Below are positions 42,838-52,336 of a stretch of DNA of 64,000 nt, piece by piece (within the stretch, counting starts at the first letter, position 1; every line of letters starts with the position of its first letter). The translations under genes and the position numbers were made by a program. Source of the DNA: Pseudoips prasinana (Eukaryota; Arthropoda; Insecta; Lepidoptera; Nolidae); the NCBI GenBank assembly GCA_951640165.1, contig OX621256.1:1798001-1862000 (forward strand). The letters run 5' to 3'. The notes under the pieces were generated by a model. That model did not search any database, had not been told where the DNA came from, and was given only the letters and a program-made list of their open reading frames with translations.

Positions 42838-44433
42838 TACACACATCAACACAATCTAGGGATATTGAACATTTCATTGATTATCTAGAAAACTATAAAC
42901 ATTTTGTTATGACTGTAAATGGAAGAATTAAAGATAATTTCATGGCCGATATTTAAACATTAACAACACGATGCGATTTTGTTTTTCTAATTAATAAAAG
43001 TCTTAAATTAATTAAGCCATAGAAAATTACTGAGTGAACAAAAACATTTTATTCTTATAAAATTATTCAATCGAATTAAATGAATAAAAATCTTACCAAA
43101 TCTGATAATCAGTAATCGGTATTTCCTCCTCTAACATTAATCACACAGCGGCAACGATTTTCCATACTTAAAATTAAGGTGTCAATGTCTTGCTGGGGTA
43201 TGCAGTCCCAAGTTCTTTTTAAATGTTCGAAAAGTTGTTCTTCTGTTGTCAAGTTGGGCGGAAAATCCCTCAATGCTCTTCGCTGTAACATGTCCCAGGC
43301 GTGTTCAATTGGGTTTAAGTCTGGCGACTGTGGAGGCCAATCTAATACCTGAACATCGTGTTCTCGAAGGGCGGCCCTCACCAGCCGCGCTGTATGGGAA
43401 GGTGCATTGTCATGCATGAGCTGAAATTCTTGCCCCGTTAGGGCCCTGAGCGGGACAATGACACGTTCTACTACCTCCTCACGGTATCTATGGGCAGTCA
43501 TGCTGCCCTGAATCCAAATGAGTTGGGTTCGTCCGCCGATTCGTATTCCTGCCCACACCATAATTGTCCCGCCTTGGTAAGAGTGGACCTCCTGTGGATG
43601 TCGGAGACGGCTGACCCTGCCTGGAGTTCTCCAAACGCGTGTTCGTCTCGAATCTGGATGAAATCCATAGCGGGACTCATCAGTGAACAGCACCAATGAC
43701 CATTGTTGATCACTCCATGTCAAATGTTCTTGAGCCCATAAAAGTCGCCTACCGCGATTGCCACGTCGCAGCGCTGGGACTCGTAGCGGTCTGCGAGCAT
43801 GAAGACCAACTTCATGCAGCCTCCTTCGCACGGTTTGGTCACTCACCAGCAGCTGCTGACCCTCCTGGAGCCTTTGCACTAGTTGCATCGCTGTGATATT
43901 GGGTAGTCTTCTGGCGGTCATTTGGAGAAATCGATCCTGTCTCTGAGTGGTAACACGATATCTACCTGTGTGCCGTTCTGCCACATCTCCAGTAGCGCGA
44001 TAACGTGACCACAGCCTGGATACCACATTTTGGCTTGTGCCCAGAGACTCAGCAACGACGCGTTGAATAGCACCGTTTTGTAACATGCCAACTGCCCGTA
44101 ACATTTCATCTCGACTCAAATGATGGCGTGGCATGACGCTAAAAAGCTTACACAACCAATTGAGAAAAGAAAATAAAACAATTTATCAGGTTTTCTTCAA
44201 TTAACACGCAAAAAAATTTTTAATGCAACTTCTTGAAATTAGATACAACTCAAGATTGCGCTGTGCTTTGCGTGTTTTCATTTGTTTCTCATTTTAATTT
44301 TTAAATTTTGAATAAAGAATAGACAAGGTTTAAATCTGTAAATAAACTTTTTAAGGAAACTAAATAGGTTTTAAACAATAAAGCCATGTTTGATTTCAAA
44401 ATAACGTATCCCTAGACTTTGTTGATGTGTGTA
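42838..44433 (-). mobile_element. Intact Tc1-type transposon
   Basis: The inverted ends TACACACATCAACACAATCT (left) and complement of right TACACACATCAACAAAGTCT, both followed by AGGGATA, are about 30 bp with few differences. TA lies outside each end (alternatively the ends begin at the next C, with the same TA target). Related empty sites in B1 and B3 read AATATAGTTGTATAC, which confirms insertion at TA. The single gene is complete. Confidence 0.88.
43109..44155 (-). CDS. Tc1-type transposase, uninterrupted
   Basis: DDE transposase of the Tc1/mariner superfamily. The likely true start is the second Met (MPRHHLSRDEM, codon at 44134), because this is the usual family start; the upstream 7 codons are optional. 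The N-terminal paired-type double HTH (residues about 5-125) includes SQNVVSRLWSRYRATG and a basic GRYRVTT linker. The catalytic core has LFTDESRYGF (Asp), MHDNAPSH (Asp) and PQSPDLNPIEHAWD (Glu), with 34 residues between the last two: D,D34E. Length and motifs are all normal for the family and no stop is present, so it may be active. Confidence 0.93.
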   Translation of the reverse strand: MCKLFSVMPRHHLSRDEMLRAVGMLQNGAIQRVVAESLGTSQNVVSRLWSRYRATGDVAERHTGRYRVTTQRQDRFLQMTARRLPNITAMQLVQRLQEGQQLLVSDQTVRRRLHEVGLHARRPLRVPALRRGNRGRRLLWAQEHLTWSDQQWSLVLFTDESRYGFHPDSRRTRVWRTPGRVSRLRHPQEVHSYQGGTIMVWAGIRIGGRTQLIWIQGSMTAHRYREEVVERVIVPLRALTGQEFQLMHDNAPSHTARLVRAALREHDVQVLDWPPQSPDLNPIEHAWDMLQRRALRDFPPNLTTEEQLFEHLKRTWDCIPQQDIDTLILSMENRCRCVINVRGGNTDY

Positions 44434-44784
44434 TAATTAATTTATTCATTTATAATTATTTCTAGGTACATATAGATATTTAGGTACACGGATTCAACGA
44501 AAAAAAAATACAATGTAATTTATTTTATAATTGCAATGATATTTAGCTAGCTTATATTAAGTTATTGTCCATAGATCATGTGAAGGTTTATTCTTATTCG
44601 TTATTGTACACAGAAAATAGAAATTTTATACATGTGTATTTGTAAATTAATGTACAAGGGCGAGCTTAACTCATTGATGAGTTTTCTTCCAGCAAACCAC
44701 TGACAGAGGGAGATTTGTAGAAGAAGGGTAAAAACAGTGTACAACATCAAAAGAAAAACAAATTACATACTATACACACAACAT

Positions 44785-44839
44785 ATATATATATATATAT
44801 AAAACTCCTAAACTCCTTTTTTTTTTTTTTTTTTTTTTG
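44785..44839 (+). repeat. (TA)n and poly-T tract
   Basis: TA repeats at about 44786-44801 and about 22 T at 44818-44839 precede the first LINE B-like sequence (GCGGGTAGCCCAAGTGTCAG). Confidence 0.8.
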
Positions 44840-47720
44840 CGGGTAGCCCAAGTGTCAGCATAAAAAAAATTCGCTCCAAGTTTAATTTATATTTTAATTC
44901 AATTTAAACCAGTTAGCCATGTTTAATAGTGATTAAATGTATAACTAACCTCTGCTGCACTCACTGAAGATATCACCTTTCCTCTGCATCGTATCCAACA
45001 CACAATCACAATTTTCACACGCACTTCAACATGGACCTGTATGCCAAGTTGTCTGCCCAAATGGAGGAGATTGCTACGTCACTCAACAGTCGGATGGCCC
45101 AGCATGAAGAAGATTTGAAAGCTGTGGCAAACGTCGAAGTTCCTCATAAGACTATTGCAAGTCTATCTCGCGAATTCACTGACTTTCGAAACTTTGTTTG
45201 CAAGACTTTGAATGCTTTGAAAGCCCAAATCGAGCTACTTATGCTTGGCTTAGATAGGCACGAAATGATGACGCGTCGTAAAGTTTTACTCCTGCATGGC
45301 GTGAAATCTCAAGATGATCCTATGGTCACCGCTCTGGATGTATTGCACAATAATATGAAAATGTCAGATATTTCTGCTTCTAATATTGTGGCCTGTCACC
45401 GACTCGGTTCGAATATGAGTAAACCGCGTCCACTTCTCATCCGTTTCGAACGTTACAGCATGAGAAGCGAGGTGTGGAAAAACAAAACATCACTAAAAGG
45501 TTCCGGCTTCACACTCTCTGAATTTCTCACGAAACCGCGTCATGATGTTTTTATGGCCGCCAGGCAGCATTTTTCCATGAGGTCGTGCTGGAGTTCGGAC
45601 GGTAAAATCATGATCCAGTTGCAGGACAAATCTATGCACAAAATTGAGTCAATGGCTGAGCTAAACCGTCTTAAAGCCCAGTTTCCTGCCGTCGTGATGA
45701 CTACGGGCAAAGCTCTCAAGAAACCTGCACATGGCTCATCAACTCAAGATACCGGCGTGATGTCTAGTTCTACTTCGGATAAATCCCGGAAGGCGGTGAA
45801 GTAAACATTGTTGTGACTTTTCATTTTGGTCGACTTATATTATAGCAGTATAACTCACTCTGCACTTTCACGTCTTACTTTAATTATTTTCATATCAATG
45901 TAATTTGTAGGTAATTGTGTCACTATTATTTTGTTCACTAACAACTTATTACCTCGGAAATTAAATTATCGACGGCTTTAGCCGTCCAAAATATAACTAC
46001 CTCCAGTTTAATATTGTTACGGTTATTACTTTGTTAACATATTGTTTTAATTTTACTATGCCCTTCTTGACTGAGGCTTTTGAGTTTTGGTACCATGAGT
46101 GTTATTTTAAATATAATGTAGTAGTGAGTGCTCAGAGTATTGAAAGTTATTTGATATAAACCTAGATTTAATATATATATATATTTTTATATAATCTTCT
46201 TGTATAGCATTTTTTTTTTTATGTATGATAACCACGACGATAGTTTTTTAACTTGTTCTTCTTCTAGCGCCTCTGACGAACACTACACTAGTGCTCTTAG
46301 TGACGATGAATCCGTTCTTTTACGTGATCATCTTCTTTCTGTTCTTTCTTCTTCTCTTAAATATTTTAATGTTGTACATATAAATGCTCAAAGCGTCCAC
46401 TCCCACTATCCCGATCTTTTGTCAACTTTCGACTCTAACCTTGTTCACGCTGTCCTCATTTCAGAGTCTTTTCTTAAACCAGCACTTCCCTCTTCTCAGT
46501 ACTCTTTGCCTGGTTACAAACTACTGAGAAATGACCGAACTGGCAAGGGTGGCGGTGGCGTGGCTATCTACCTCCGCGAGGATATCAAATATAAAGTAGT
46601 TGATCAGTCACCAAGTGTTTATTCACAATCTGCAGAACACCTTTTTACAGAAGTAACTCTCCACCACACCAAAATACTTTTAGGGGTGTTATACTCGCCA
46701 TCATGTCATATAGACTATTTTTCATCGTTTGAAGTTAAACTTGAAAACTTTGCAGCCATATATGAAGATATAATAATCCTTGGTGACTTCAATACTTGTC
46801 TGCTTAAGAATGATGCACGGAGCGCTCGCCTCTTCTCCCTGGTCTCTTCAGTAAATATGACAATCCTACCACTAGATGCCACTCACCATGCCCCGCATTG
46901 TACTCCTTCACTTTTAGACCTAATACTTGTTTCGCAATCTGCTAAAGTCACAACTTATGGCCAGCTTCCAGCTTCATTTTCTTATCATGACCTCATCTAT
47001 GTTTCTTATAAGATACGCTGTCCTCGACGTAAGTCCCAATTTCTGTTTCTCCGCAGTTTCAAAAGTATCGTTCTGGAGCGCTTGAGGGCTGATGCGATTA
47101 GTATTGATTGGTCGCCTATTTACAACTGCAACGACTTAGATACCAAGGTTGCCAAGTTCTGTGACTCGATTATTGGACTTTACGACACTCATGCTCCTGT
47201 CAGAATGGTGAAAGTGAAACATCCACCTGCGCCTTGGCTCTCCGATGGCATTAAAAAACAAATGTGCCTTCGTGATAAAGCCAAAAGGAAGTACAGGAAG
47301 AATGCAACCGAAGAGAATTGGGCACAGTACAAAAAACTTAGGAATCGCTGCAGTCGTATGTGTAGAGATGCCAAGAGACGCCACATTCATAACTCAATTG
47401 ACAGACTCGATAAAGCACAAGTATGGCAATTTCTCAAATCCCTTGGTGTAGGCAAGGGATCCGGAGATAAAAGAAATACTATGGACCTTAATGCTCTCAA
47501 TACTCACTTCGCTAAGCCTCCGGTGGCCTTGAGCGCTGATATTAAGTCGTCTACGCTTGAATACCTCTCCAGCCTTCCGAAGCCGCTAAATACTTCATTC
47601 TCATTCACCACGATTACAGAACGCGACATTATTAAATCCATTAACTCCATTTCCACAAAATCCGTTGGTGATGATGGCCTTGAACTAAAAATGCTTTCGC
47701 TAGTGGTCGAAGAAATCGCT
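44840..47720 (+). mobile_element. LINE B, 3' half missing
   Basis: 5' UTR, ORF1 (45031-45804) and the endonuclease half of ORF2 (from 46200) are present, but the reverse transcriptase, 3' UTR and tail are absent. The break at 47721 coincides exactly with the left boundary of repeat A1. Since LINEs insert from their 3' end, the loss happened after insertion. Confidence 0.85.
45031..45804 (+). CDS. LINE B ORF1 protein
   Basis: 257-aa RNA-binding ORF1 protein. An N-terminal coiled-coil stretch (about 1-80: MDLYAKLSAQMEEIATSLNS, LSREFTDFRNFVCKTLNALK) is followed by a central RRM-like part (about 85-165) with RRKVLLLHGVKSQDD, IVACHRLGSN and RPLLIRFERY. A short C-terminal domain ends in an S/T-rich tail. 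The RVLLLHGV..HRLG..RPLLIRF pattern is common in ORF1 proteins of insect Jockey-like LINEs. It is uninterrupted; the ATG at 45031 follows a pyrimidine-rich 5' UTR. Confidence 0.8.
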   Translation: MDLYAKLSAQMEEIATSLNSRMAQHEEDLKAVANVEVPHKTIASLSREFTDFRNFVCKTLNALKAQIELLMLGLDRHEMMTRRKVLLLHGVKSQDDPMVTALDVLHNNMKMSDISASNIVACHRLGSNMSKPRPLLIRFERYSMRSEVWKNKTSLKGSGFTLSEFLTKPRHDVFMAARQHFSMRSCWSSDGKIMIQLQDKSMHKIESMAELNRLKAQFPAVVMTTGKALKKPAHGSSTQDTGVMSSSTSDKSRKAVK

Positions 47721-47774
47721 TCATTTTTTCAATTTAATACTCAATGTGTTATTTGCATTCTACAATGTAAATGA
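46200..47774 (+). pseudogene. LINE B ORF2, endonuclease part fused to unrelated sequence
   Basis: The APE endonuclease (about 55-270) shows VVHINAQSVHSH, LISESFL (Glu), GVLYSPSCH, ILGDFNTCLL (GDFN) and SLLDLIL. At the terminal catalytic pair the sequence is SFSYHDLIYV where the family has S-D-H, so the Asp is a Tyr. A basic linker and SINSISTKSVGDDGL, typical of the region just before reverse transcriptase in Jockey-like elements, come next. After VVEEIAS the frame runs into repeat A1 at 47721 and stops at 47774. It has no reverse transcriptase and is not functional. The residues after 47721 are not LINE sequence. Confidence 0.88.
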
Positions 47775-47874
47775 GTTGTTATTTAAAACCTAGTAGGTGT
47801 AATAACAGTGCACGTTCTCAAGCTACTTCTTAGCAGCGGAGTTATCAACATAAGTTTGAAGTCATCCTCTGAAG

Positions 47875-48619
47875 TTTGACTGCACGTGTGGCGCAGTGGT
47901 TAAGATCATCGCGTGGTCATTCAATGACCCGGGTTCGATTCCCGTAAATTGCGTAAACTATTTGTGTGAACCATGAGAAGATGTTCCGAGTGTGGATGTA
48001 CTTTCTGTCGGACGATTATATGTTTCGTCATATGTAATGATGTTATGTAAAATACTTGGCCATATTAAAGGACAAAGGTTACACCAAAGTGAGATCAGTC
48101 ATGTTAGCAATCTCAAATCAAGTGAGTTATTGTCAGGTGTAGCCGAGTCGGAGAAAGGTGGTATGGTACACATTTCTCCGCCACAAAAAGTCTGACGGAA
48201 ATGACAAATTTTTAGTCTCTGTCTCCGTTATCTCATAGAAGTTATTTTTAATTTGATCTAATATGTGTGTTGTGCGTTAGTGCTATGTTTTCAGGATTTT
48301 GTTTTAGAAAGAGGATAATGATGATTTTGATGTTGTGCCAATTAGGGTTCATCAGATTTCTAAACCTTGAAATTGGACACGAATAACCCAGGCATCGAAC
48401 GAAGTAATTCAATCGCCTCAGAATGGTAGTTTGGATGCAATTAGCTGCGTAAGACAATGATTTTTGTATTTCTTCTATAATTCGGTAAGTTAAGAACCCA
48501 GGTGGTTCTGATATTACATGAAGGGACCTCTGTTGAGTTTTTCAGGTTTTTACGTAGAAATACGTTTCGTATAATTGTTACATCTAATAACGTGTATAAG
48601 TAAAAAAAAAAAAAAAAAA
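47875..48619 (+). repeat. tRNA-derived retroposon with A18 tail (in A1)
   Basis: The A box TGGCGCAGTGG (47889-47899) and B box GGTTCGATTCC (47932-47942) are spaced as in a tRNA. The acceptor stem cannot be formed, so it is not a tRNA gene. The transcript-like body ends in 18 A at 48602-48619. The small frames inside (47992-48195, 48248-48457) recur identically in A2 and are probably not genes. Confidence 0.6.
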
Positions 48620-48716
48620 CTGGCGCCTTTATTTTGAATAAGGCTAATTAAAAGAGTTCACGTTTGGTGATCGTTTGGTGATGTTCTCTATGTAATTAAA
48701 TTCTCTTAGTCCACAG

Positions 48717-48892
48717 GATACGCGTGGATCCAAGAAGGTGTTAAGCAAACTATGGGCGCAGACTGCGGCCAGTACATGGCTTGCGTGGCAAGGTTTGTCA
48801 AGCGAGTGGTGTTGGAGGGCGAGTGTGTCACATGCTGTTTGGAGCAGGCTGCCGGCGTGACCCGGTGGCTACCTTCGGAGCTGGGGCCCTGA
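48717..48892 (+). pseudogene. Exon-like C-terminal frame (in A1)
   Basis: A splice acceptor-like TTCTCTTAGTCCACAG ends at 48716. The next 57 codons are open in a GC-rich frame: YAWIQEGVKQTMGADCGQYM, ACVARFVKRVVLEGECVTCC, LEQAAGVTRWLPSELGP, then TGA at 48890-48892. GC content rises sharply here compared with both sides, as in a real exon. I do not recognise the protein. No upstream exon is visible in the repeat, so this is probably the last exon of a captured gene. It is duplicated in A2 at 54032-54207. Confidence 0.4.
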
Positions 48893-49277
48893 GGCGCCTG
48901 GTCTGGCGGGCGTGCGCCTGCGCGCGTGTCCGGCTGCTATGGGAGCTTAAACGCAGTTAAGTACATGATCCCGTGGCGTGGTGAGTGGACTCCCGATGTG
49001 TGTGGAGTCACTTTCCATGGTGCGTGACTTTAATTATTTAGGCACTTTGATATTTTGCTTAAACTAATTTTGTAAAGTTTTTGTGGACATGCTTGTGTGC
49101 CGAGCATTGTGTGTTGTTTTGAGAATTACAAATTGATTTAATGATTCTCTATTTGTGCAAAGTGTTTTTCGCAAAGGGCAAACACATTAAGGGAAGTTCT
49201 ATCTTGCGGTTCGGATAGTCTCTGTCTTGGAGGTCCTCGTACTCAGATATGCTATCCTGGCTGACGGATACACTTCA

Positions 49278-50180
49278 GTACGAACCCATGAGTTAGAGGC
49301 TAATACGCTGGCCCGGTCATCTTCTGTTTCTTCTAGAAATATTGAATAGCTGCAAGTCAGCGTTGTTCAGAGTATCTTCGGTGAGTTACTCGCCAGATGC
49401 TTATGCTAACCGTAACCTGGTACTACTACCAAGCTACGGTTAGCATAGGCACCTAACGAGTACAGTTCCAACGTGGCACGGTGTTTTTAACCTGCAGAGG
49501 TTCACTTCGCTCCTATACAAAATATTCTGCAATACAAATATGTTGTAAATTTAGGCGGTGAAGGACATACATCACCTAGATATAATAAATATCTTCTTCG
49601 CAAAATTCATGATACGTTCATGTCAAAAGACCTTAAGTATATTTTATTATATACGTCGTAGTACATATATTTTACAAGATAGTTTCCACAGATAGTATAC
49701 AAATAAATATCGTATAAAACACATCTTATAAAACTAATTTCCATCTGCAACGATAGAGGGATAAAAAAAACTTGTGTGTACTTATGTACACGCGTTAGAA
49801 GTTATACTTCTTAATATACAACTTGAAAATAGTTATCAATTTTCATACCACCTAGAACTAACTTCATGCTGTTAAATTTAGGTGTCGGTGTGCGCGCGCA
49901 TCGTAAAAATTCACTCTCATCATTTTTCTCCATCGCGCCAAAAGAAGTATCACTTCAATAAAAAAGATTTTTATTCACGTAGACTTTAAAAAGCTTGTAA
50001 ATAGTCAGAACATGTTTGTAGTAATATAGTTGTATACATTATTATTTCTAGTAACATAGATATTTAGGTACACGGATTGTATGAAAATAATTACAATGTG
50101 ATTTATTTTATAATTGTAATGATATTTAGCTAGCTTATATTAAGTTTTTATCACGGAGATCATGTGAAGGTTTAATTATA
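49278..50180 (+). repeat. Repeat B1
   Basis: GTACGAACCCATGAGTTAGA .. CACCTAGATATAATAAATAT .. TTTCCACAGATAGTATACAA .. TTCCATCTGCAACGATAGAG is shared with B2 and B3. A hairpin GCTAACCGTAACCTGGTA / TACCAAGCTACGGTTAGC lies near 49405-49446. A stretch of about 190 bp at 49770-49960 (CACGCGTTAGAAGTTATACT .. AAGAAGTATCACTTCAATAA) is extra compared with B3. The rest (49971-50180) is the tail block also present in B3 and B4. Confidence 0.8.
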
Positions 50181-50664
50181 GAAAATAAAATTTTAGCTAC
50201 ATTTTTACTACATATTGTCTTTTTTTGTTTTTATTGAATAGTTCTATCTGCTCTAAACCGCGTCACTTTTAATTCATCTGAACATCGTGGTAACCTGCGA
50301 ACTAACATATTAGCTCTGACAGACAACGTCCTCCGCTCCCATTCGATGTCGATGTATACGTGCTTTAATGAATGATTATATTATTAAAACGAACGAAAGG
50401 TAGTACAGACCGATCTATTTTAGCAAACATTCTGGACCAATTACAATGACTCGTGTCTTTACCGAGTTAACTTCAAGTAAGTACATGTGAACTACTCCAT
50501 TAACATATCTTATCAAGATCATCCTGCATGACAAGGACAACAGACGACATCATTTCCAGAGACGCTTATGTATAAATCTGGAGACCGTGTCGGCATACCA
50601 CTATATTTAAGTTCAAATTATTTAGCTAAGACTTGCAGGACTTCAGTACACTCTTATACAATAT
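50181..50664. other. No recognised gene
   Basis: Unique flank between B1 and the LTR element; no frame. Its last five bases AATAT (50660-50664) are the LTR element's target duplication. Confidence 0.5.
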
Positions 50665-50967
50665 TGTAGAAGCGGAAAACTACAAGAGTGGGGATTTTCT
50701 ATAAAAAGGCGATGCCTCGCCGGCATCGCTCTCTTTTTGGGCGTCCAACCTTGTCGAGGCCGTTACTCTGCCCGATTGCAGTTTGAGTTGTTAAAAGTCT
50801 TTATTATAATTGTTAGCCCGGTTTAGTTCTTGTATTTTACTTCCTTAGTTCGTTTTTGTTTATTTGAATAATAAATTTTGTTTGATAATACATTAGTGAG
50901 TATCGTTTCGTGCCGTGTCGTTTGTATTAAAATTTGTTTTAAAGCTACTTCTTGCCTTATTCCTAAG
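50665..50967 (+). repeat. 5' LTR
   Basis: Contains TATAAAAAGG (50700-50709), a hairpin right after it, and an AATAAATTTTG polyadenylation-type motif near 50870. No base difference from the 3' LTR was seen over 303 bases. Confidence 0.92.
50700..50728 (+). promoter_or_regulatory. LTR core promoter with adjacent hairpin
   Basis: The TATA box TATAAAAA at 50700-50707 is followed directly by CGATGCC-TCGCC-GGCATCG (50710-50728), a perfect 7-bp stem. The transcription start is expected about 25-30 bases after the TATA box, so near the 3' side of the hairpin. Confidence 0.55.
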
Positions 50968-51117
50968 ATCAGAAGTGAGATTCTTCTTTCGCCCACTTAA
51001 TTAGTTGTGTTGTTTTGAAATTATCGGTGAGTTCAGATTTTGTTTTTGTTGTTGTTGTGCAGTTTTATGCGGTTAATCGGTTGGCTTTTGTTGTTGTTTA
51101 GTAGTATTATTTTCGTT

Positions 51118-51534
51118 ATGTCGAATCGTGAGCGTGATTATAGTGTGAATCGCCGGGATAGGTATAGTCCTGGGCACGGTAGTCGCCACAGTGAGCGTCG
51201 CGAGCGATCGCCAGACGAAAATTTTAGGTTATGGCTCGAAATGCAGGCAATGCTTACTCGTCTTAAGGCATTAGAAGATGCGTCTCAGACTTCACCTAGG
51301 CCGGGGCGTTCGGGTGTTTGTGATACGAGAATGTCGGAGGGAAACCCAAGCCGTGTTGAGTCGCTATCTCGAGTTGAGCATGTTTCACGTACACCTAAGC
51401 GCAATACCCTGCGATCGCCGGTTCAAGCAGATTCGCGTGATGCGCGTCGCTCATGTATGAACACGGAGGTTAGTGTCTCGACGCTTATTATAGTGCCGCG
51501 ACCGAGAGATCAGTTATTGTCGCCTACGACTTAA
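51118..51534 (+). CDS. gag-like N-terminal frame (remnant)
   Basis: Arg/Ser-rich N terminus of a gag-type protein. The open frame begins at 51040, but ATG 51118 (MSNRERDYSVNRRDRYSPGH) is the better start because the upstream 26 residues are a hydrophobic run typical of untranslated leader. The charged region is followed by a helix (NFRLWLEMQAMLTRLKALED). The frame ends at TAA 51532. RS-rich reading continues in another frame for about 90 bases (PCTRSQSPPRGSEPTRSSVP), so a frameshift interrupts it. Similar RS-rich N termini occur in insect Gypsy gags. Confidence 0.5.
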   Translation: MSNRERDYSVNRRDRYSPGHGSRHSERRERSPDENFRLWLEMQAMLTRLKALEDASQTSPRPGRSGVCDTRMSEGNPSRVESLSRVEHVSRTPKRNTLRSPVQADSRDARRSCMNTEVSVSTLIIVPRPRDQLLSPTT

Positions 51535-51639
51535 TCACAGGCAACGTCCATGCACTCGGTCTCAATCACCGCCACGTGGTTCGGAACCCACTCGTAGCAG
51601 CGTCCCAGGGCATTTCACAGTCGTGTTTGCCTGAATGAA

Positions 51640-51792
51640 CATTTTTACATTTCCAATTTTGACTCAAATTTACATATTTTCGATAATTGGTATGCTGAGG
51701 TAGACCGTGCAGAATCTTTAAATAATTGGAGTGATTTTGAGTACCTCGTTTGTGTGTTTTACTTTTGTATAGTGTCGACAGTGTTCCTGTAA
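51640..51792 (+). pseudogene. gag matrix/capsid fragment
   Basis: One frame reads HFYISNFDSNLHIFDNWYAE, VDRAESLNNWSDFEYLV and stops after an unrelated Cys/Phe tail at 51790. The FD..-..I..W..EVD..-..W.D spacing matches the start of the Ty3/Gypsy gag core. The remaining capsid and nucleocapsid are missing, so this is a deletion relic. Confidence 0.45.
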
Positions 51793-51938
51793 GCAAAATT
51801 TATTTGTATTTTGGTATCGGTTGCTTTTAGAAAGTAAGTACCACGTTGTACCGCTTGTTGTTTTGTTTTTGTGTGCGCCCTAAAGTCTAAAACCGTAAGT
51901 TAATATCTAAATTGTGATTAGTTCAGTTTCACTGGTGA

Positions 51939-52136
51939 CTAAAGTTAATAGAGCGCACACCACGCAATGATTCGCATAGTTGTCACGATGATAAGTGTGG
52001 AGATTATTGCCGTGATACACGAAGTAGATCTAGGCGTCGCGACAGACCGGATAGTTTTGAAAGTTCACGTAAACTTGTTCGTTCGCGGTCAGATTGTCGA
52101 AAACATGACGATCCGTTTACGGTCCTTGAGCGGTAG
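51939..52136 (+). pseudogene. RS-rich gag-like fragment
   Basis: The open frame contains CHDDKCGDYCRDTRSRSRRR and DRPDSFESSRKLVRSRSDCR, ending in DDPFTVLER and TAG (52134). It has the composition of the gag N terminus but in a separate frame, as if a second gag-type segment or an internal rearrangement were joined here. Confidence 0.35.
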
Positions 52137-52165
52137 CAGTTATAATAAGTGCGAACGTGATTGCA

Positions 52166-52336
52166 ATGCCTTCTAAGGCACAAGAAAATCTACACCGCAC
52201 GTTAGATTCTATCATGAGTAAGTTAGAAACGATCGAAAGTAATTTTAAAATCTACCACTATAAAATGAAAAATGTGGGTAGTTTGGTTACTCAGGCAGTT
52301 GTTGACACGATTCAGTCGATAGTTAAGTCGTGCTAG
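52166..52336 (+). pseudogene. 56-codon helical frame inside the LTR element
   Basis: ATG 52166 opens MPSKAQENLHRTLDSIMSKL, ETIESNFKIYHYKMKNVGSL and stops at TAG 52334. The heptad-like Leu/Ile/Met spacing suggests a short helix. It may be a fragment of gag or of an accessory frame. No family was recognised. Confidence 0.3.

Larger units (their letters stand above)
42774..44590 (+). repeat. B-family tail copy (B4) split by the Tc1 element
   Basis: AGGTTTTTATTCACGTAGCT .. AATAGTCAGAACATGCTTGT before the transposon, and TTATTTCTAGGTACATATAG .. TATTTAGGTACACGGATT .. TTTAGCTAGCTTATATTAAG after it, are continuous in the uninterrupted copies at 49971-50180 and 62705-62885. Confidence 0.8.
47721..49277 (+). 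repeat. Repeat A1, first copy of a 1557-bp direct repeat
   Basis: It is collinear with 53036-54592 at a constant offset of 5315, with no indel and no difference seen in the stretches compared. The left edge abuts LINE B ORF2 and the right edge (CACTTCA|GTACGAACCC) abuts repeat B1. It contains, in order, an AT-rich lead, a tRNA-derived retroposon with an 18-A tail, an intron-like stretch, an exon-like frame and GC-richer sequence. No target duplication flanks it. Confidence 0.92.

Noticed and set aside
43490..44109. Frames overlapping the Tc1 transposase
   Set aside because: They are shadows of the real minus-strand transposase in other frames.
47881..47955. Possible tRNA gene (and its copy at 53196)
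   Set aside because: A and B boxes are good but no acceptor or anticodon stem can be drawn; it fits a SINE head.
47992..48457. Two small frames conserved in A1 and A2
   Set aside because: Their conservation only reflects the recent duplication; they sit in a tRNA-derived retroposon body.
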